Below the pieces are notes generated by a model. It was not told the origin of the DNA. It searched no databases and was given only the letters and a program-made list of their open reading frames with translations. Both the position numbers and the translations under genes were made by a program. From the NCBI GenBank assembly GCA_029448655.1, contig JACCLO010000011.1:1302001-1366000 (forward strand): a DNA stretch of 64,000 nt. The letters run 5' to 3'. The DNA comes from Wolfiporia cocos. Lineage: Eukaryota; Basidiomycota; Agaricomycetes; Polyporales; Phaeolaceae. Positions 17,601 to 28,405 of the stretch are shown one piece after another. The stretch's first letter is position 1, and each line of letters begins with the position of its first letter.

Positions 17601-19830
17601 CCTGTTTCATCCGTCTGTTTCAGTACTGCTCCTGTGGCGAACTGAGATGCGTCTGTTTCGAGGATGAACGGTTTCTCCTTGTCTGGTGTCCCCAGTGCGG
17701 GCGCCGTCGTGAATGCTTTCTTTATGAGCTCGAATGCTTTCTGTTCTTTCTCCGTCCATTGGAATCCTGTCCCCGTGACCGTTCTTGTGAGGTCTACCAG
17801 GGGTCGGGCGTGCGTAGAGTAGTGATCGATAAATTTCCGATAAAAGTTCGCAAATCCTAGGAAGGATCTGACTTCTTTGAGATTTCGGGGAGTCGGCCAC
17901 TCCTTAATCCCATTGAGTTTCGCTGGGTCCATCTGGATATTTCCTGGGGTGATGACTAGTCCCAGAAATTCGACTCTGTCGACACCGAAGGCGCATTTCT
18001 CGGGTTTCACAAAGAGATGGTTATCCACCAATCTCTGAAGGATCCGCCGTTCCCGTTCCTTGTGTGCTTTCTCGTTTTCTGAGAAAATGAGGATGTCGTC
18101 CATATAAACGAGCACCCATCCTTCGAGGATTTCTTCTTTCAAGATTTCGTTCATCATTGCTTGGAAGGTCCCGGGTGCATTGCACAATCCGAAAAACATA
18201 ACCGTGGGCTCGTACAACCCTCGGTTTGTTTTGAAGGCCGCTTTCCATTCGTCTCCCTTTTTGATTCGCACGTTGTTGTATCCCGCTCTAAGGTCCATTT
18301 TTGTGAAGACCTTTGCTCCTTTTAGCTTTTCCAGGAGTTCTGAGATCAGTGGCAAGGGATAGACGTTCTTTATCGTTCCTTCGTTCAGATATCGATAATC
18401 TTGACAGGGTCGCAGGCCGCTGTCTTTCTTTGGGACGAAAAAGAATGGTGACGCCATCGGGGATTTTGAAGGGACTATGAAACCTTTTGCCAGGTTTTCT
18501 TTCAGGAATTCGTCCAGCGCCTGTTGTTCTTTGGGTGAGAGTGCATAGACTTTGCAGTCTTTCGGCACGAAATCGGGTTTTAATTCGATGGCGTGGTCCC
18601 ATGGTCTCGATGGGGGGAACGCTGCTGCGGACTCCTTACTAAACACCTTGGCGAAGTCCAGTAGGTGTTTCGGGACCATCTCTTCAATCGTTCGTTCTGG
18701 TTCGGGGGTTTTCTGTGCGAATTCCTGAGACTTCGTTAGCGCTTTCCTGACAGCGTTGATGATTTGTATCTTTGTTCGGAACTTCTTTCGCGTTTCCCCT
18801 TTCTTTCCTATGATCCTAGGGTTATCTTTCGCGAAGCGTCGGATCGCTTCGTACTCTTCGGGAGTATAGAGCCGCTGCGCTGTTTCTTCTGGCTGGTCCG
18901 TGGATCCGAACCCTTTCTCCCCTCGTTCTGTTTTATCTAGGTCTTTGACCTCTAAGATGTCGGGGGTGAGGTGTCGTTCGAAAATTATCTGGGCTATTCG
19001 CATGCCCGGGATAATTCTATGCGCTTTGTCCGAGTAGTTGAAGACGATGGCTCCGACGTCTCCTCGGTAGTCCGAGTCTATGATTCCGGCTTGTACTACC
19101 AATCCGTGTCTGAGGGTGTTGCCCGATCGTCCGGCCAGCCTTCCATACGATCCCTTTGGGATCTTCATCTTTACTCCTGTGGAGACGAGTTTCCATCCTC
19201 CGGCGGGAATCTCGGTTTCTTCTGCGGCGTAAAGGTCATACCCCGCAGCTTCTTGGGTCCCCCTTGTTGGAATTCTTCCTTCTGGGGCAACTACCATCTC
19301 CACCGTATCCATTCGGATTGTGGCTTCCTGTTTCTTTTCTTCTGCCCCTAGTATCGATCGTATATCGACTGTTTGGTCCTTCCAGTCGATTGTGGGGTTT
19401 TCATCTTTTAGCCATCCATACCCTAGAATCATATTTTCTGTTCCGATTGATCCTACGAGGAATCGGACTTTTCGCGTTTTCTGGGTCTTCGGATATCGTA
19501 GTAGTATGGTGGCTTCTCGGTCTATTCGCCCATCTTTGTTTTCCGTTCCGTCAACGTTTTTGACGATGATCGGGTTCTTCAAGGGTTGCGTGGGCACCTT
19601 GTATTTTTCTACCACTCTGCTGTGGATTAGGTTCGACATTGCTCCTGAGTCGATTAGTGCATTGCACTTCACGGGTTTTGCCAGCGCCATGATTACCGGG
19701 ATGAAGAGGGATCGATTCTTCTCGAACGAGGTAATTACATGTGCTGCTTTCTCGGAGGGTAAGACCGTGGACTTCCCTCCTAGGCAAAATCCTGTTCTTC
19801 TACGAGCCGCGCTAGGAGCTCGGGGTTCTT
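14636..19830 (-). pseudogene. pol: Pol of element 2, with one TGA between RNase H and integrase
   Basis: Pol overlaps the end of gag in the -1 frame; the first ATG is at 19690. In order I see protease (DSG), dUTPase (GYDLYA, GRLAGRSG, RIAQIIFE, RGEKGFGSTD), reverse transcriptase (YMDD), RNase H (ETDAS), then TGA at 17041-17039. After it the same frame continues with the integrase HHCC finger and DDE core, a GPF module, a chromodomain (about 15920-15790, FVKWKGY and SWE) and about 350 more codons to 14636. Comparison with element 1 suggests the TGA was CGA. The start coordinate is approximate because the frame opens inside gag. Confidence 0.88.
14679..15743 (-). CDS. ORF3: zinc-knuckle protein nested in pol, element 2
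   Basis: This 354-residue protein is homologous to ORF3 of element 1. I chose the ATG at 15743 (ATGTCGACG, the same start context as element 1), although the frame is open further upstream into the chromodomain region. It shares with element 1 the helical middle part, PFDFME, the RSPSV-ITREE-ERG block, and the two knuckles CRQCGSASHWILDC and CRACGLNQPGHRQNEC. It ends Glu-Ala-Leu. The whole ORF is overlapped by the pol frame, which is also open. The role is unknown, and nucleic-acid binding is inferred from the knuckles. No break is seen. Confidence 0.82.
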   Translation of the reverse strand: MSTTRHQLPRRAPTPHSDAGHREGRPRGTPQRRHSPQHLQIRHALLWYRAEGPFAGRADGWTALFDIAQDLTHVYSSYQNITEDLIRMEGQIRAQREGLELLTNRLIDRLAATTTARLRHALNDFEDREHVTPNRPEYVPRPARFFTTDERRRVARPFDFMEGDRVLFPLPTETQRARRTGVRDPTPRIPGMGGNGRREPPARPTSPRATPERQRRANSTPPIRRSPSVQSITREEFERGAREHERDTASLPTWAQRNLHRAAHHWRYRHNEYLRDIPSLRVPARPSPEQPCRQCGSASHWILDCPDYICRACGLNQPGHRQNECRQHFVWRTPTTPSLSGNGDIYNEQDAEAL

Positions 19831-21155
19831 GGCTTTCAGGGCCCTAATTGCTGTGACCGCTCTGTTCGCGGTGATGTATTCAGTCTCTTCTTCAGAGACT
19901 TCTTCGATGCGAGCTTCTTGCTCGGTTTCTTCTTCTTCAGTTTTTCGGGTGGTCCGCCTAGGGCGGGCTGGCTTCCTTGGTTTCTTCGGGCAATCTCTCG
20001 ACATATGTCCCGGCTGGTGGCAGGTGAAACACTTGCCCTTCTTGATGTGATCGTCCCTTTCCTGGGTGGTCATTCGATCTACATCCATCGCATTCGGATC
20101 TTTCGGTGCGGTCGTCTGAGGAGCACTAGTGCGTCCGTTATTCTGGTTCGAGGCTTGCCAAGCTTTTTTCTTGATAAACGGCTTATCCCGTTTCAAGAAT
20201 ATCTTGTACGTATTTTCATAGTACGAGGCAGCGGACTGCCATTCGTCAATCGTTGCCGGCAGCGGCCTTACACCGATGATGTATCGGGTCGTGTGTTCGG
20301 GTAACCCTTTCTCGAAGAGGGTTATGAGCAACGCGTTTCCGTCCGCGCTGTATCGATCGTACTGGGCCTTTCCGGCCAAGTTGTTGAATTCGGTGATATA
20401 ATCATCGATATCCTTTCTGTCCTGGGCTACTTCCAGGATTTTCTTCCGCGCCTTCTGTACTTCTTCGATGGCTCCGAAGGCCTTCTGAAAGTCTGCATCG
20501 AATTGTGCGAGACTAGGCGGGAAGAATCGTTTCGTCAGGGGGTTCGTATAAACCCGGTGATAGTTTTGTTTCCATTGGCCCGTCTTCCCCTTGTTCGAAA
20601 TATAAGAGAGGATAAAGATCACTCTCTGAACGTCGTTCTGAAACGACGTTTCGTACATCGTAAACCAGGAATTGCACTGGTTTATGAAGTTCTGCATGTC
20701 GGACCGTTCCCCGTCGAATACGTCTGGGGGATTGATCTTTATCATCGGGGGTCGGTAATACGGGTTCGGCGCCAGAGGTTGGGGCTGCGGCGCATTCGGT
20801 GGTGGGGGCCCTCCTGGGGGTCCTCCACCCGGGTTTCCTGGGTTTCCTCCGGGGTTCCCTGGGTTTCCTCCAGGGTTTCCTCCTCCGGGGTTCGCGGGGG
20901 TTCCTCCTCCGAGTCCTCCAGGAGGGGGGGCATTCCCTCCTCCGAGTCCGAAGTTTCCTCCCAGTCCTCCTCCGCTTGTACCTGCGGAGGTTCGTCCAAA
21001 TAGGCCTGAAGGCCAGGTTCCTGGGTTTGTTGCTCCCATTCCTCCGCTTGGGCTAGTCCAAGACGGATCTCCTCCGCTACCCATTCCGGGTGCGTTCTGT
21101 GGGGGGTTTCCAAAGAGGTTTGTTCCTCCAGCCATAGGCCCAGTCCCACTCTGCG
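19780..21155 (-). pseudogene. gag: Gag of element 2, C-terminal part (split by TRIM-1)
   Basis: This part has a Gly/Pro-rich linker with many PGGNP repeats, a Retrotrans_gag-like domain, a CCHC knuckle CFTCHQPGHMSRDC and an acidic tail. It ends TAG at 19780, next to the pol overlap. Its 5' part lies beyond TRIM-1 at 23008-23466; the two halves meet in one frame across the duplicated CTGCG. Confidence 0.9.
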
Positions 21156-21733
21156 TGTCACAAACTTACTGTTTGTGAGGACCTGCGCTGCAGGGGAATC
21201 CTAACGTGCCTAGCGAGGCTTGTGTGCGACCGCGACAGCGGTGACCGAGTCGGCTGTACCAAGGGCAGCACCAACCCGAGGACTCCTAACGGCGACGTAA
21301 GGTGGCGGCACACAGTCAAGCGCGACAAGAGAGGCCCCCGGGGCAGAGACGCATCACGCGCAAATAAGAAAGGGGCCTAAGCCCAAACGACTAGAATCTC
21401 AAAGATGGGGGAGTAAGCCCCCATCGCTGCAGTATAAGTACATGTGTTGGAACGCTAAGTATCTAGCCTGCCCTACAGACATGGCCTGTGCGCATGTAAC
21501 GTAAGCGTGACCGTACAAGTAACGTAACATGTAACTATATGGTGACCTATCATGTGAGTACCTGGCACGCGCGCTGCCTGACTAGCGCGCGCCTACTGGG
21601 TCAGGTGATCTTGGAGGTAACTAGGGCGCGACCGAGAGGAAACGTAAAGTGAGCGGGGCGCGCGCGCGTGCAGCGGCGCCCATACAACAATAGGAAAGGG
21701 ATGTACAGTAGCCCCCCAGGCATATCCGTGACA
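21156..21733 (-). repeat. TRIM-1 3' LTR
   Basis: 578 bp, TGTCACAAAC to CCGTGACA on the plus strand. The purine tract abuts it at 21734-21747 (minus strand). Confidence 0.92.
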
Positions 21734-21754
21734 TTACCCCCCCTCTCAAAAAAA

Positions 21755-21776
21755 GTCGTCCCGACTTTCTACCTAG
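21755..21776 (-). other. Conserved hairpin beside the TRIM-1 polypurine tract
   Basis: AAAGTCG and CGACTTT flank the loop TCC, giving a perfect 7-bp stem. The matching hairpin of TRIM-2 differs by one base on each side of the stem but still pairs. Confidence 0.6.
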
Positions 21777-22289
21777 CTTCTACGGCGCTGCATCCCCTGG
21801 TCTTTGTTTGATACCCGGCCCATTCCTTACGACGTAGGATGGGGAGCGTCCGAGTAGGTGGACCGTCCACCGGTGGGAGAGCGGAGGAGACGGTTTCGGT
21901 ATCGGTTCGGCATTCGTCGCTGAGGTTACTGGGTTATTTTTTAAATGGGGTCCCCGTCGTCCCCGTGTGCCTCCGCTTGCCTAATCCCGGCATCGTCGTC
22001 GCGGTAGTCCGTACTGAACCTTCGTCACTCTGGGACCGTCGGCGTGGGGTTGGGTAACCCTTGCGGGCCCCTTCGCATACCCACAGGTCAGAGGTTCTTG
22101 GCTTGGCTCCTGCCGCCCAGGGGTATGGCCGCGCTGCGCTAGACCTCCACGCGCACGCGCATTATGGGTAATGGCGGCGGCGGGCCCTCAATCACGGCTT
22201 ACGCTGGTTGACCCCGCTACCCTGTTGTTCATGGGGGGCGGACTTGCGTATTTCATTCCGTATGGTAGCTTCGCCTGGTGTAATGCTTC

Positions 22290-22345
22290 GTGGGGGCTCG
22301 TAAGACTACGGACCGTCGGCGCTTCTACCGACGGCTGCCCCGCCG
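22290..22345 (-). other. Conserved stem in TRIM-1 interior
   Basis: CCGTCGG and CCGACGG can pair around an 8-nt loop, between the conserved blocks GGGGGCTCGTAA and GCTGCCCCGCCGC. The TRIM-2 counterpart has different stem bases (CCTCTGGG and CCCAAGAGG) that still pair, with one bulge. Confidence 0.5.
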
Positions 22346-22416
22346 CATTGCCATGGCTACCTATACGTAGAAAACCCTCGGCCCCAACGCAGGTGGCGAA
22401 GGAGGGGAGGTAAAAT

Positions 22417-22428
22417 ATCTTTGAGATT
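22417..22428 (-). other. Self-priming primer-binding site, TRIM-1
   Basis: On the minus strand AATCTCAAAGAT starts one base after the 5' LTR. It is complementary over 12 nt to the LTR transcript segment at 22680-22669. A TATA-like motif lies about 31 bp upstream of that segment (22711-22706). Confidence 0.7.
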
Positions 22429-22429
22429 A

Positions 22430-23007
22430 TGTCACAAACTTACTGTTTGTGAGGACCTGCGCTGCAGGGGAATCCTAACGTGCCTAGCGAGGCTTGTGTG
22501 CGACCGCGACAGCGGTGACCGAGTCGGCTGTACCAAGGGCAGCACCAACCCGAGGACTCCTAACGGCGACGTAAGGTGGCGGCACACAGTCAAGCGCGAC
22601 AAGAGAGGCCCCCGGGGCAGAGACGCATCACGCGCAAATAAGAAAGGGGCCTAAGCCCAAACGACTAGAATCTCAAAGATGGGGGAGTAAGCCCCCATCG
22701 CTGCAGTATAAGTACATGTGTTGGAACGCTAAGTATCTAGCCTGCCCTACAGACATGGCCTGTGCGCATGTAACGTAAGCGTGACCGTACAAGTAACGTA
22801 ACATGTAACTATATGGTGACCTATCATGTGAGTACCTGGCACGCGCGCTGCCTGACTAGCGCGCGCCTACTGGGTCAGGTGATCTTGGAGGTAACTAGGG
22901 CGCGACCGAGAGGAAACGTAAAGTGAGCGGGGCGCGCGCGCGTGCAGCGGCGCCCATACAACAATAGGAAAGGGATGTACAGTAGCCCCCCAGGCATATC
23001 CGTGACA
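22430..23007 (-). repeat. TRIM-1 5' LTR
   Basis: 578 bp; matches the other TRIM-1 LTR by eye. It holds the predicted transcript start near 22680 (minus strand). Confidence 0.92.
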
Positions 23008-23466
23008 CTGCGCAAAAGCAGATATAAATCCTGGAGGGTCCTGTCCTCCGGTCTGGCTGTTATCTGTTCCTGTAGATTTTCCAGGATTTCTCCCATCATC
23101 TCCGATGCGCTCAATTCCTGCCATTCCCGTGGCGCCCGAAGGCTGATTCGTATTTCCCTCGGCATCGAAGGTTCTGTTGATGGTTTCGGTTTCGTTTTCG
23201 GTCAACGTCGCGGTTGACATCGGAGGGATTTCTCCGAATCGTTCGAACGCTTCACGCGTTATTTCCCAAGCGGTCGTTCTTGCGGAGGGGTATACTTCTA
23301 CCCACTTCGATGCCCTATCTTCTCTTGGAATGACAACAATTCCTCCGCGGTTACGGAAGGCTCCAATGGTGTCAGTCCACTCGTATCGGTTGAGTCTGTA
23401 GACTCCCTGAATGTCCTCGGGCAAGAGTTCAATCAGTCGTGCTGGGAATTCTGGTCCAAATATCAT
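23008..23466 (-). pseudogene. gag: Gag of element 2, N-terminal part
   Basis: ATG at 23466 opens about 150 codons with the same start as element 1 gag (Phe-rich, then ARLIELLPE). It is cut at 23008 by TRIM-1. Bases of TRIM-1 extend this frame artificially for about 46 more codons before a stop. Confidence 0.88.
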
Positions 23467-23500
23467 GTGCCCTTACACCGTGGTAGGTGAGGGTGTGATA

Positions 23501-23511
23501 AGCTCGACCTT
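23501..23511 (-). other. Self-priming primer-binding site, element 2
   Basis: On the minus strand AAGGTCGAGCT begins one base after the 5' LTR. It is complementary over 11 nt to the LTR segment at 23848-23838. A TATAAAAA box at 23883-23876 lies 35 bp upstream of that segment. Confidence 0.75.
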
Positions 23512-23512
23512 C

Positions 23513-24225
23513 TGTTACGGGTCGAATACCCGTTCGTATATTCGAGTCGCGAATATAGATCGTTCTTCTGCACGTAGGCTTGTTGCCGTATGCAAGGCAA
23601 ATACTCGTTAGATGCCTTCAAGTCCTAGGTGAAGTTCCTAGGAGATCGTGTAATATCCAATACGCGTTAGAGGATATAATCTGTTCAGATGCGAGTCGAA
23701 ATAGATTATAAGACTCGCCTAAGTCCGAGAAGCCAGTGTGCACTTCGAGGACTTAGTCGTTTAATTGCTCGAGCGAGAAATACTGAGCGTAGTTTCCTAC
23801 GTTTGAGAACGAGTATAAGACTTCTTGTTTATACAACAAGGTCGAGCTGAAGAGCCTCGACGGTAAGTACATGAGTTTTTATACTACGCTAGGTTTCAGG
23901 GGTCAAGTCTGTCCCAGATGCCATCGATACTATCTACGCTATAGTCCCAAACGTTTGATAAGTACGGAGTGATATATCTGAGACGATAGATAGGAATGAT
24001 GGTGGTTGAACACCATCTATCAGCTAAGTGAAATGATGAACCTGCAACGATGGCAGAGTTGGATCTGCCAGAGATGAAACGAGTCCCGTTAGACTAGTAC
24101 AACTGGGGATGCGCCCAGTAAGATTACGAGTAGCCAGGGGAGGTTGGTTGCGCAACAAGTCCCTGTATCGTATTCGCCCGGTGGTGAGTTCTGCCGATAT
24201 TCGAAAAATCAAAATAACCGTAACA
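23513..24225 (-). repeat. 5' LTR of element 2
   Basis: 713 bp, apparently identical to the LTR at 13912-14624. It carries the TATA box and predicted start. Confidence 0.95.
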
Positions 24226-24230
24226 AGTAA

Positions 24231-25456
24231 AGTATCAGGTAGTGGATGGATAATGCCCGTTGTGGCTAGGACGATGTGTAGGAGGGATGATATGTCGCTA
24301 GCGACAGCGAGGATGGTCGAATAAGCACCTGGTGTGGAAGGGCTGAGCAGAGATGCAGAGAAAAGCAGGTCGCCGATACGTAGTGCAAGAGACCGGAAAG
24401 GGTGTGTGTGGGAATGCGAACAAACCCGACACAAAAACAATGGCTGTGATGATGGGAACAATTGCGTAACGGATAGATGTAGATAGATGAAGTAAAACTA
24501 ATAGACTAAATGACTAATCATGCTTACGGGTGACCTTGTGCTCGCACTAAACGTCCTGCTTCTCTTGAGGGGATGGTGTCACCTCGCCAGAATACAGAGG
24601 TAAGCTAGTATGAAAAGTGCGGGAAGAGAGATTAATAACAGTGTGTCAAAGGCCCAGTTTATATGTTACATGGTTCCAGAATTCGAGAGCTGACTGAAAA
24701 GCGACAGGACAGAAACTATGATGAAAGGGAGTGGAGAAAGTACCTAATTAAGTAAAGGATTTTCCATAATAGTATAAATGAGCTGGGGGCCGCATCATCA
24801 GCACAGACACATCTGCTATACCCTAAGACATGTCAAACACAATGTGCAATGGCTCGAACGTGATTGGCTGATCATAGACTGTGCCCTATTTATGTACGCA
24901 TCTTGCCGCCCTTGAGCGTGGGAACGTCGGTCTAGATCATCAACAGCTCTACATCACGTTAGTTAAACATATCCGCGGGACATAGCTCACGCACTGGTAG
25001 AGTCGGTGGACGTATGACAGTATAGTACAAGTAAAATAGAAAATATACTGTAATAATAGGAAAAGCGAATAATTGACTGTACAGTGTCTTTCACCTCCAC
25101 ACTGGGGGATGGTGGTGGTTGAAAGTCAAGGAGGGCCTGGCACGTGCACTGCCAGAACATCTAATTGAGACTAGGAGTACTCTACACATACATATACATT
25201 ATTTCTGATTGGTAACGATGATAACTTCGTGGCGCTGCATGACGCGACACACGTGTACTACTTGCAACAAGAGGAGCGTTTTCGAGTATGCAGATGCCGT
25301 AGTCTGCTGTCTGACACACAAACGATACATTATGAGGGATAATACGGGGCTTCTGTTTAATCTCAACCCGTCACAACAGGCTTCATTTTACCAAAAGCAG
25401 AACTGTAAATTCCTGCAAAGATAGTCATACATGTCTTCACCATCAACATAGCCTGG
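24231..25456. other. No gene seen
   Basis: A few short frames (for example 25209-25424, 71 codons) lack any recognisable feature. No repeat structure stands out. Confidence 0.45.
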
Positions 25457-25463
25457 ATAAATG

Positions 25464-25575
25464 GTAGAGTTATAGTCACTCAAATTAATTTACCAACTGC
25501 CTTTCGTTAGCGCTTCGCAGTTACCGATGTGCTCTGCTAGCGCTGAAGAAATCAGATTAATCTGCATCAAGCTGG
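25464..25575 (+). repeat. Left terminal inverted repeat
   Basis: It pairs with 43670-43774 and ends in the palindrome-like CAGATTAATCTG, also seen in the MITE arms. Confidence 0.75.
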
Positions 25576-25945
25576 CTTGAATTTCTACAAACTACATGAG
25601 CTGGTATCGGACTTTCGACCATAGCAACACAAGCAATAGACACACAATATAACCACTAAACTACAAAGGCTAATCACAAGATGAGGATCTGAAATAAATA
25701 TCGGATAATTTCTGCTCTACAAAACTCCGTCCTGACACAATAATCTCATCAATTTTTCAGCTCCTGGACTCATTAGCTCTATGTGGAATGTGGAACTATG
25801 ACTGCAGTGTAGTTTCAGTGTAGCTAGTGCTCTATCTGACCAATTTTTCGAAGCCAGTCAATAAATTAATCTCAGTTTTTGGTTGATCGAAAATTTCTTT
25901 GGTGTCGGCACATGATATTAAGCAACAATACAACAATGAATGCAT

Positions 25946-26016
25946 TGCGCAGTGGTGTAGTGGTAGGCTTGTCTATACACCAGGTTGCCAGACTCCGGGG
26001 TTGAAGCCCAGTGAAG
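25946..26016 (+). tRNA. tRNA-like module (SINE head or pseudo-tRNA)
   Basis: An A-box-like GTGGTGTAGTGGTAGG and a B-box-like GGGGTTGAAGCCC lie at tRNA spacing. The acceptor stem does not pair well, and no isotype is assigned. Confidence 0.35.
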
Positions 26017-26019
26017 AAA

Positions 26020-26610
26020 CACCCTATCCGAAGCTATCGAAATATATCGGATAGGTTTAGATCGGATTTCCGACTTTTCAATAGCTTTTGGTATGTCAGT
26101 AGGCGCTCAAAGACATAGCAGATGCTACCATTAGATACTCGAGCCTATCCTAGGTAGCATTCAGTATATAGAGCATGTATCTAAAGATATCTGAAATATA
26201 TCCACCTCTACTTATAGCTATCGGAGAATATCCAGAGCACCTGACTTAGGATCCTCAAAGATACCCGGGCATACTCATATGTAGTGGCCCTTGGTTTGTC
26301 GGTCAGCCAGAATGTATCAATAAATATCAAATCCCATATATTGAGCAACTGCAATGTATCAAAAGCTACTTGAACATATTTTGAATCATTGTATGCAGAT
26401 TTTATGTTGTACCAGAAAATACTCGAATTTATTGTATGCATGTATCAAAAAATACTCCAATCTAGCGATTGCAGTCCCAAGCATGTACCAAAAAAATCCG
26501 AATTATTCAATAGCGAAATCGTGCACGTACTGCGAAATATCTGAATCCATCAGGGCGATCCTATGCATGTATCAGGATTCGCTGGAATCTATCGCTCTAC
26601 CAACCAGTCA
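26020..26610. repeat. Degenerate subterminal repeats
   Basis: AT-rich words such as TGTATCAAAAAATACTC, TGTACCAAAA and AATATATC recur every 40-60 bp in both orientations. A related word occurs near the right end (about 43640-43670, minus strand). Clusters of this sort near transposon ends often bind transposase; here that is an inference. Confidence 0.5.
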
Positions 26611-26950
26611 ACTCGACTCCAAGAACTAATACGTGTATTGCCAAATGCACCAGCCAATGTGTTAAGCCTGTTTCTGCTTCCTCTGCGATGAAAGTCAGCA
26701 CAATTCCTCGAACAAATTGGGATTTTTAAAAATACCTGCTCCTTCTCTAGGTCCTTGTACGGCTACATGGACTTGATTATTCGACAAAAGACACATAGAA
26801 TATAATACTTGCCTGAAGGGCCTCTCTCGACAAAGTGCGGAAGTGCGCTTCAAACTCTTCGAGTGTACCTCCAGGATTCTTGTTGTGCCAGTCCTTCCCG
26901 TACAGATTCCTGTGCAGCATTAGCATAATCAAGTTAGCCCAGCTCATGGC

Positions 26951-28325
26951 TTACTTTGTATTTATGGCCTTCCTAGGTGTGTGCCGGCGAAGGCGTGAAG
27001 TCTTGGCAGCAGCAACTGTCTTTGTGGCTGTCAAGGATGCTGAGGAGCTGGCGAGTTGCTCGTCCATGTGCATAGATGCCCGAGGTTCTTGAATCATCTC
27101 ATTATTTTCTGTGTTGTAGATGTAGCAAAAATTGTATCGTTAAAATATAAATGAATGCATACCTGGTTCTTGGTTATTGACAAATGAGTCTGTGACACAT
27201 GCACATTCAAAACCAGTCGAACTTGAACTGGGAAATACTACTCACCTGCACTGTTATTGTTATCCATGATGGAGGCATCCACTGTGGCTGATTGCGACTG
27301 GGAAATAGCCACGGTGCCCCGTTGAGATCGATTCCTGATTGCAGTAGTTAGCGAATTGTGGAATGTATAAGAAAGCAACATACAGGGCTGATCTGATCGT
27401 AAGTGTGGTGTGGCATTTGCTTGGCCGTCCTCCGGTATGGTCTGGCTCTGAGGGACGCTTTCCACGATGAGTGGGCAACATTTCTTCTGCCTCATAGATG
27501 ACTGGCTGTACAACAGTCGCATCCCTAGCTGTCAGAGGTATGTCTGAGAGTTGGGGGACTTTGTATTCTAACTAAGAGGGCAGCTGGGGACTCAGAGCAG
27601 AAGGTGGAGGCGAGTGCTGTGATACCAGAGCAGCGACCAAGTCAGATGATTGTGCAGTAGCCATAGACAGGACAGGATTCGTCGATGTAGTGTGCATCGA
27701 ACTTGCGGTATTGGAGCGCTCGTCTTCCATTCCGACATGAGATGTTCGTGAAGACAAAGAGTTTCCAGCCAGAGTTTCAGGCACAGAAGGCCCCTGTACC
27801 TCGTGTAAATAGTTTTCAGACACCGTTTACGAAGCCATAATGAGTGATCCGAAAGCTCACCAGTTCTGCATTGCTCTGTGCTGGAGGTGGTGGCCGTGGC
27901 AGTGGAGGAGCTGAAGGTGCAGCTGGTGGAATGTCCAGCTCGGGACATTGGTGGTCGGCATTCCACTGTGCCCTAATTGTTTTTACCTTCTTCTGCTTCC
28001 AAGATGGATAGAGGCCTATAGCACACATGTCCGCCTTCCAGTGCCCCTCGCAGAGGCCAATCTCCGGGAATGATTCTTCCAGCCTGTGACGCAACTCATC
28101 TCTCCCCTCCTTGGAAACCTTCGACCAGTTCCATGGTGCCACCCTATTCCGCAGCAGATCTTGGAATACTTCCCTGCATACTTTGCTTACGCTGCGCACA
28201 CGTGCTTCATTGAATATAGTGCCGTCTTCGTTTTCCAAACAAGACGACCACTTCCTTCTGACAGGTGACTCTGGCGTGCCATCTGCCATCGGATCCATCT
28301 CCATCGGCAAAACGCGAACCCTCAT
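26951..28325 (-). CDS. Multi-exon gene A of the TIR element, unknown
   Basis: I do not recognise the product. The first exon, from ATG 28325 (other in-frame Met codons are possible), encodes about 150 residues: a basic WSSCLE segment, a helical part with VCREVFQDLLRN, and a Trp-rich stretch ending YPSWKQKK, then a Pro-rich tail. A GT donor near 27868 leads to further exons visible as open stretches at about 27823-27574, 27520-27400, 27335-27245 and 27125-26951, with GTGAGT or GTATGT donors and AG acceptors. The last exon is Ser/Ala-rich and basic and ends TAA at 26951. Exon limits are approximate. Position between the element ends suggests a cargo or accessory gene. Confidence 0.5.
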
Positions 28326-28405
28326 ATCTAGTCCGCTAACTATTGTAAATAGCAGCTCGGTAGATATACGTAAATACGAGAAGATACTACGCACAGGGTA
28401 CTGAC

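Larger units (their letters stand above)
21156..23007 (-). mobile_element. TRIM-1, miniature LTR element in gag
   Basis: The 1,852-bp non-coding element has two 578-bp LTRs that look identical by eye (21156-21733 and 22430-23007) and a 696-bp interior. The target duplication is CTGCG at 21151-21155 and 23008-23012. The minus orientation is shown by the purine tract GAGAGGGGGGTAA next to the LTR at 21733 and by a self-priming primer site next to the LTR at 22430. No protein of any length is encoded. It shares interior and LTR blocks with TRIM-2 (49717-51630) and terminal sequence with element 3. Confidence 0.92.
13912..24225 (-). mobile_element. Ty3/gypsy LTR element 2, split by TRIM-1
   Basis: The 10,314-bp minus-strand element has two 713-bp LTRs that look identical by eye, so insertion is recent. 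It is flanked by AGTAA at 13907-13911 and 24226-24230. Without the 1,852-bp TRIM-1 and one duplicated pentamer it would be about 8.46 kb. It has the element 1 architecture: gag, pol with dUTPase and chromodomain, and ORF3. It is inactivated by TRIM-1 in gag and by a TGA in pol. Confidence 0.95.
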
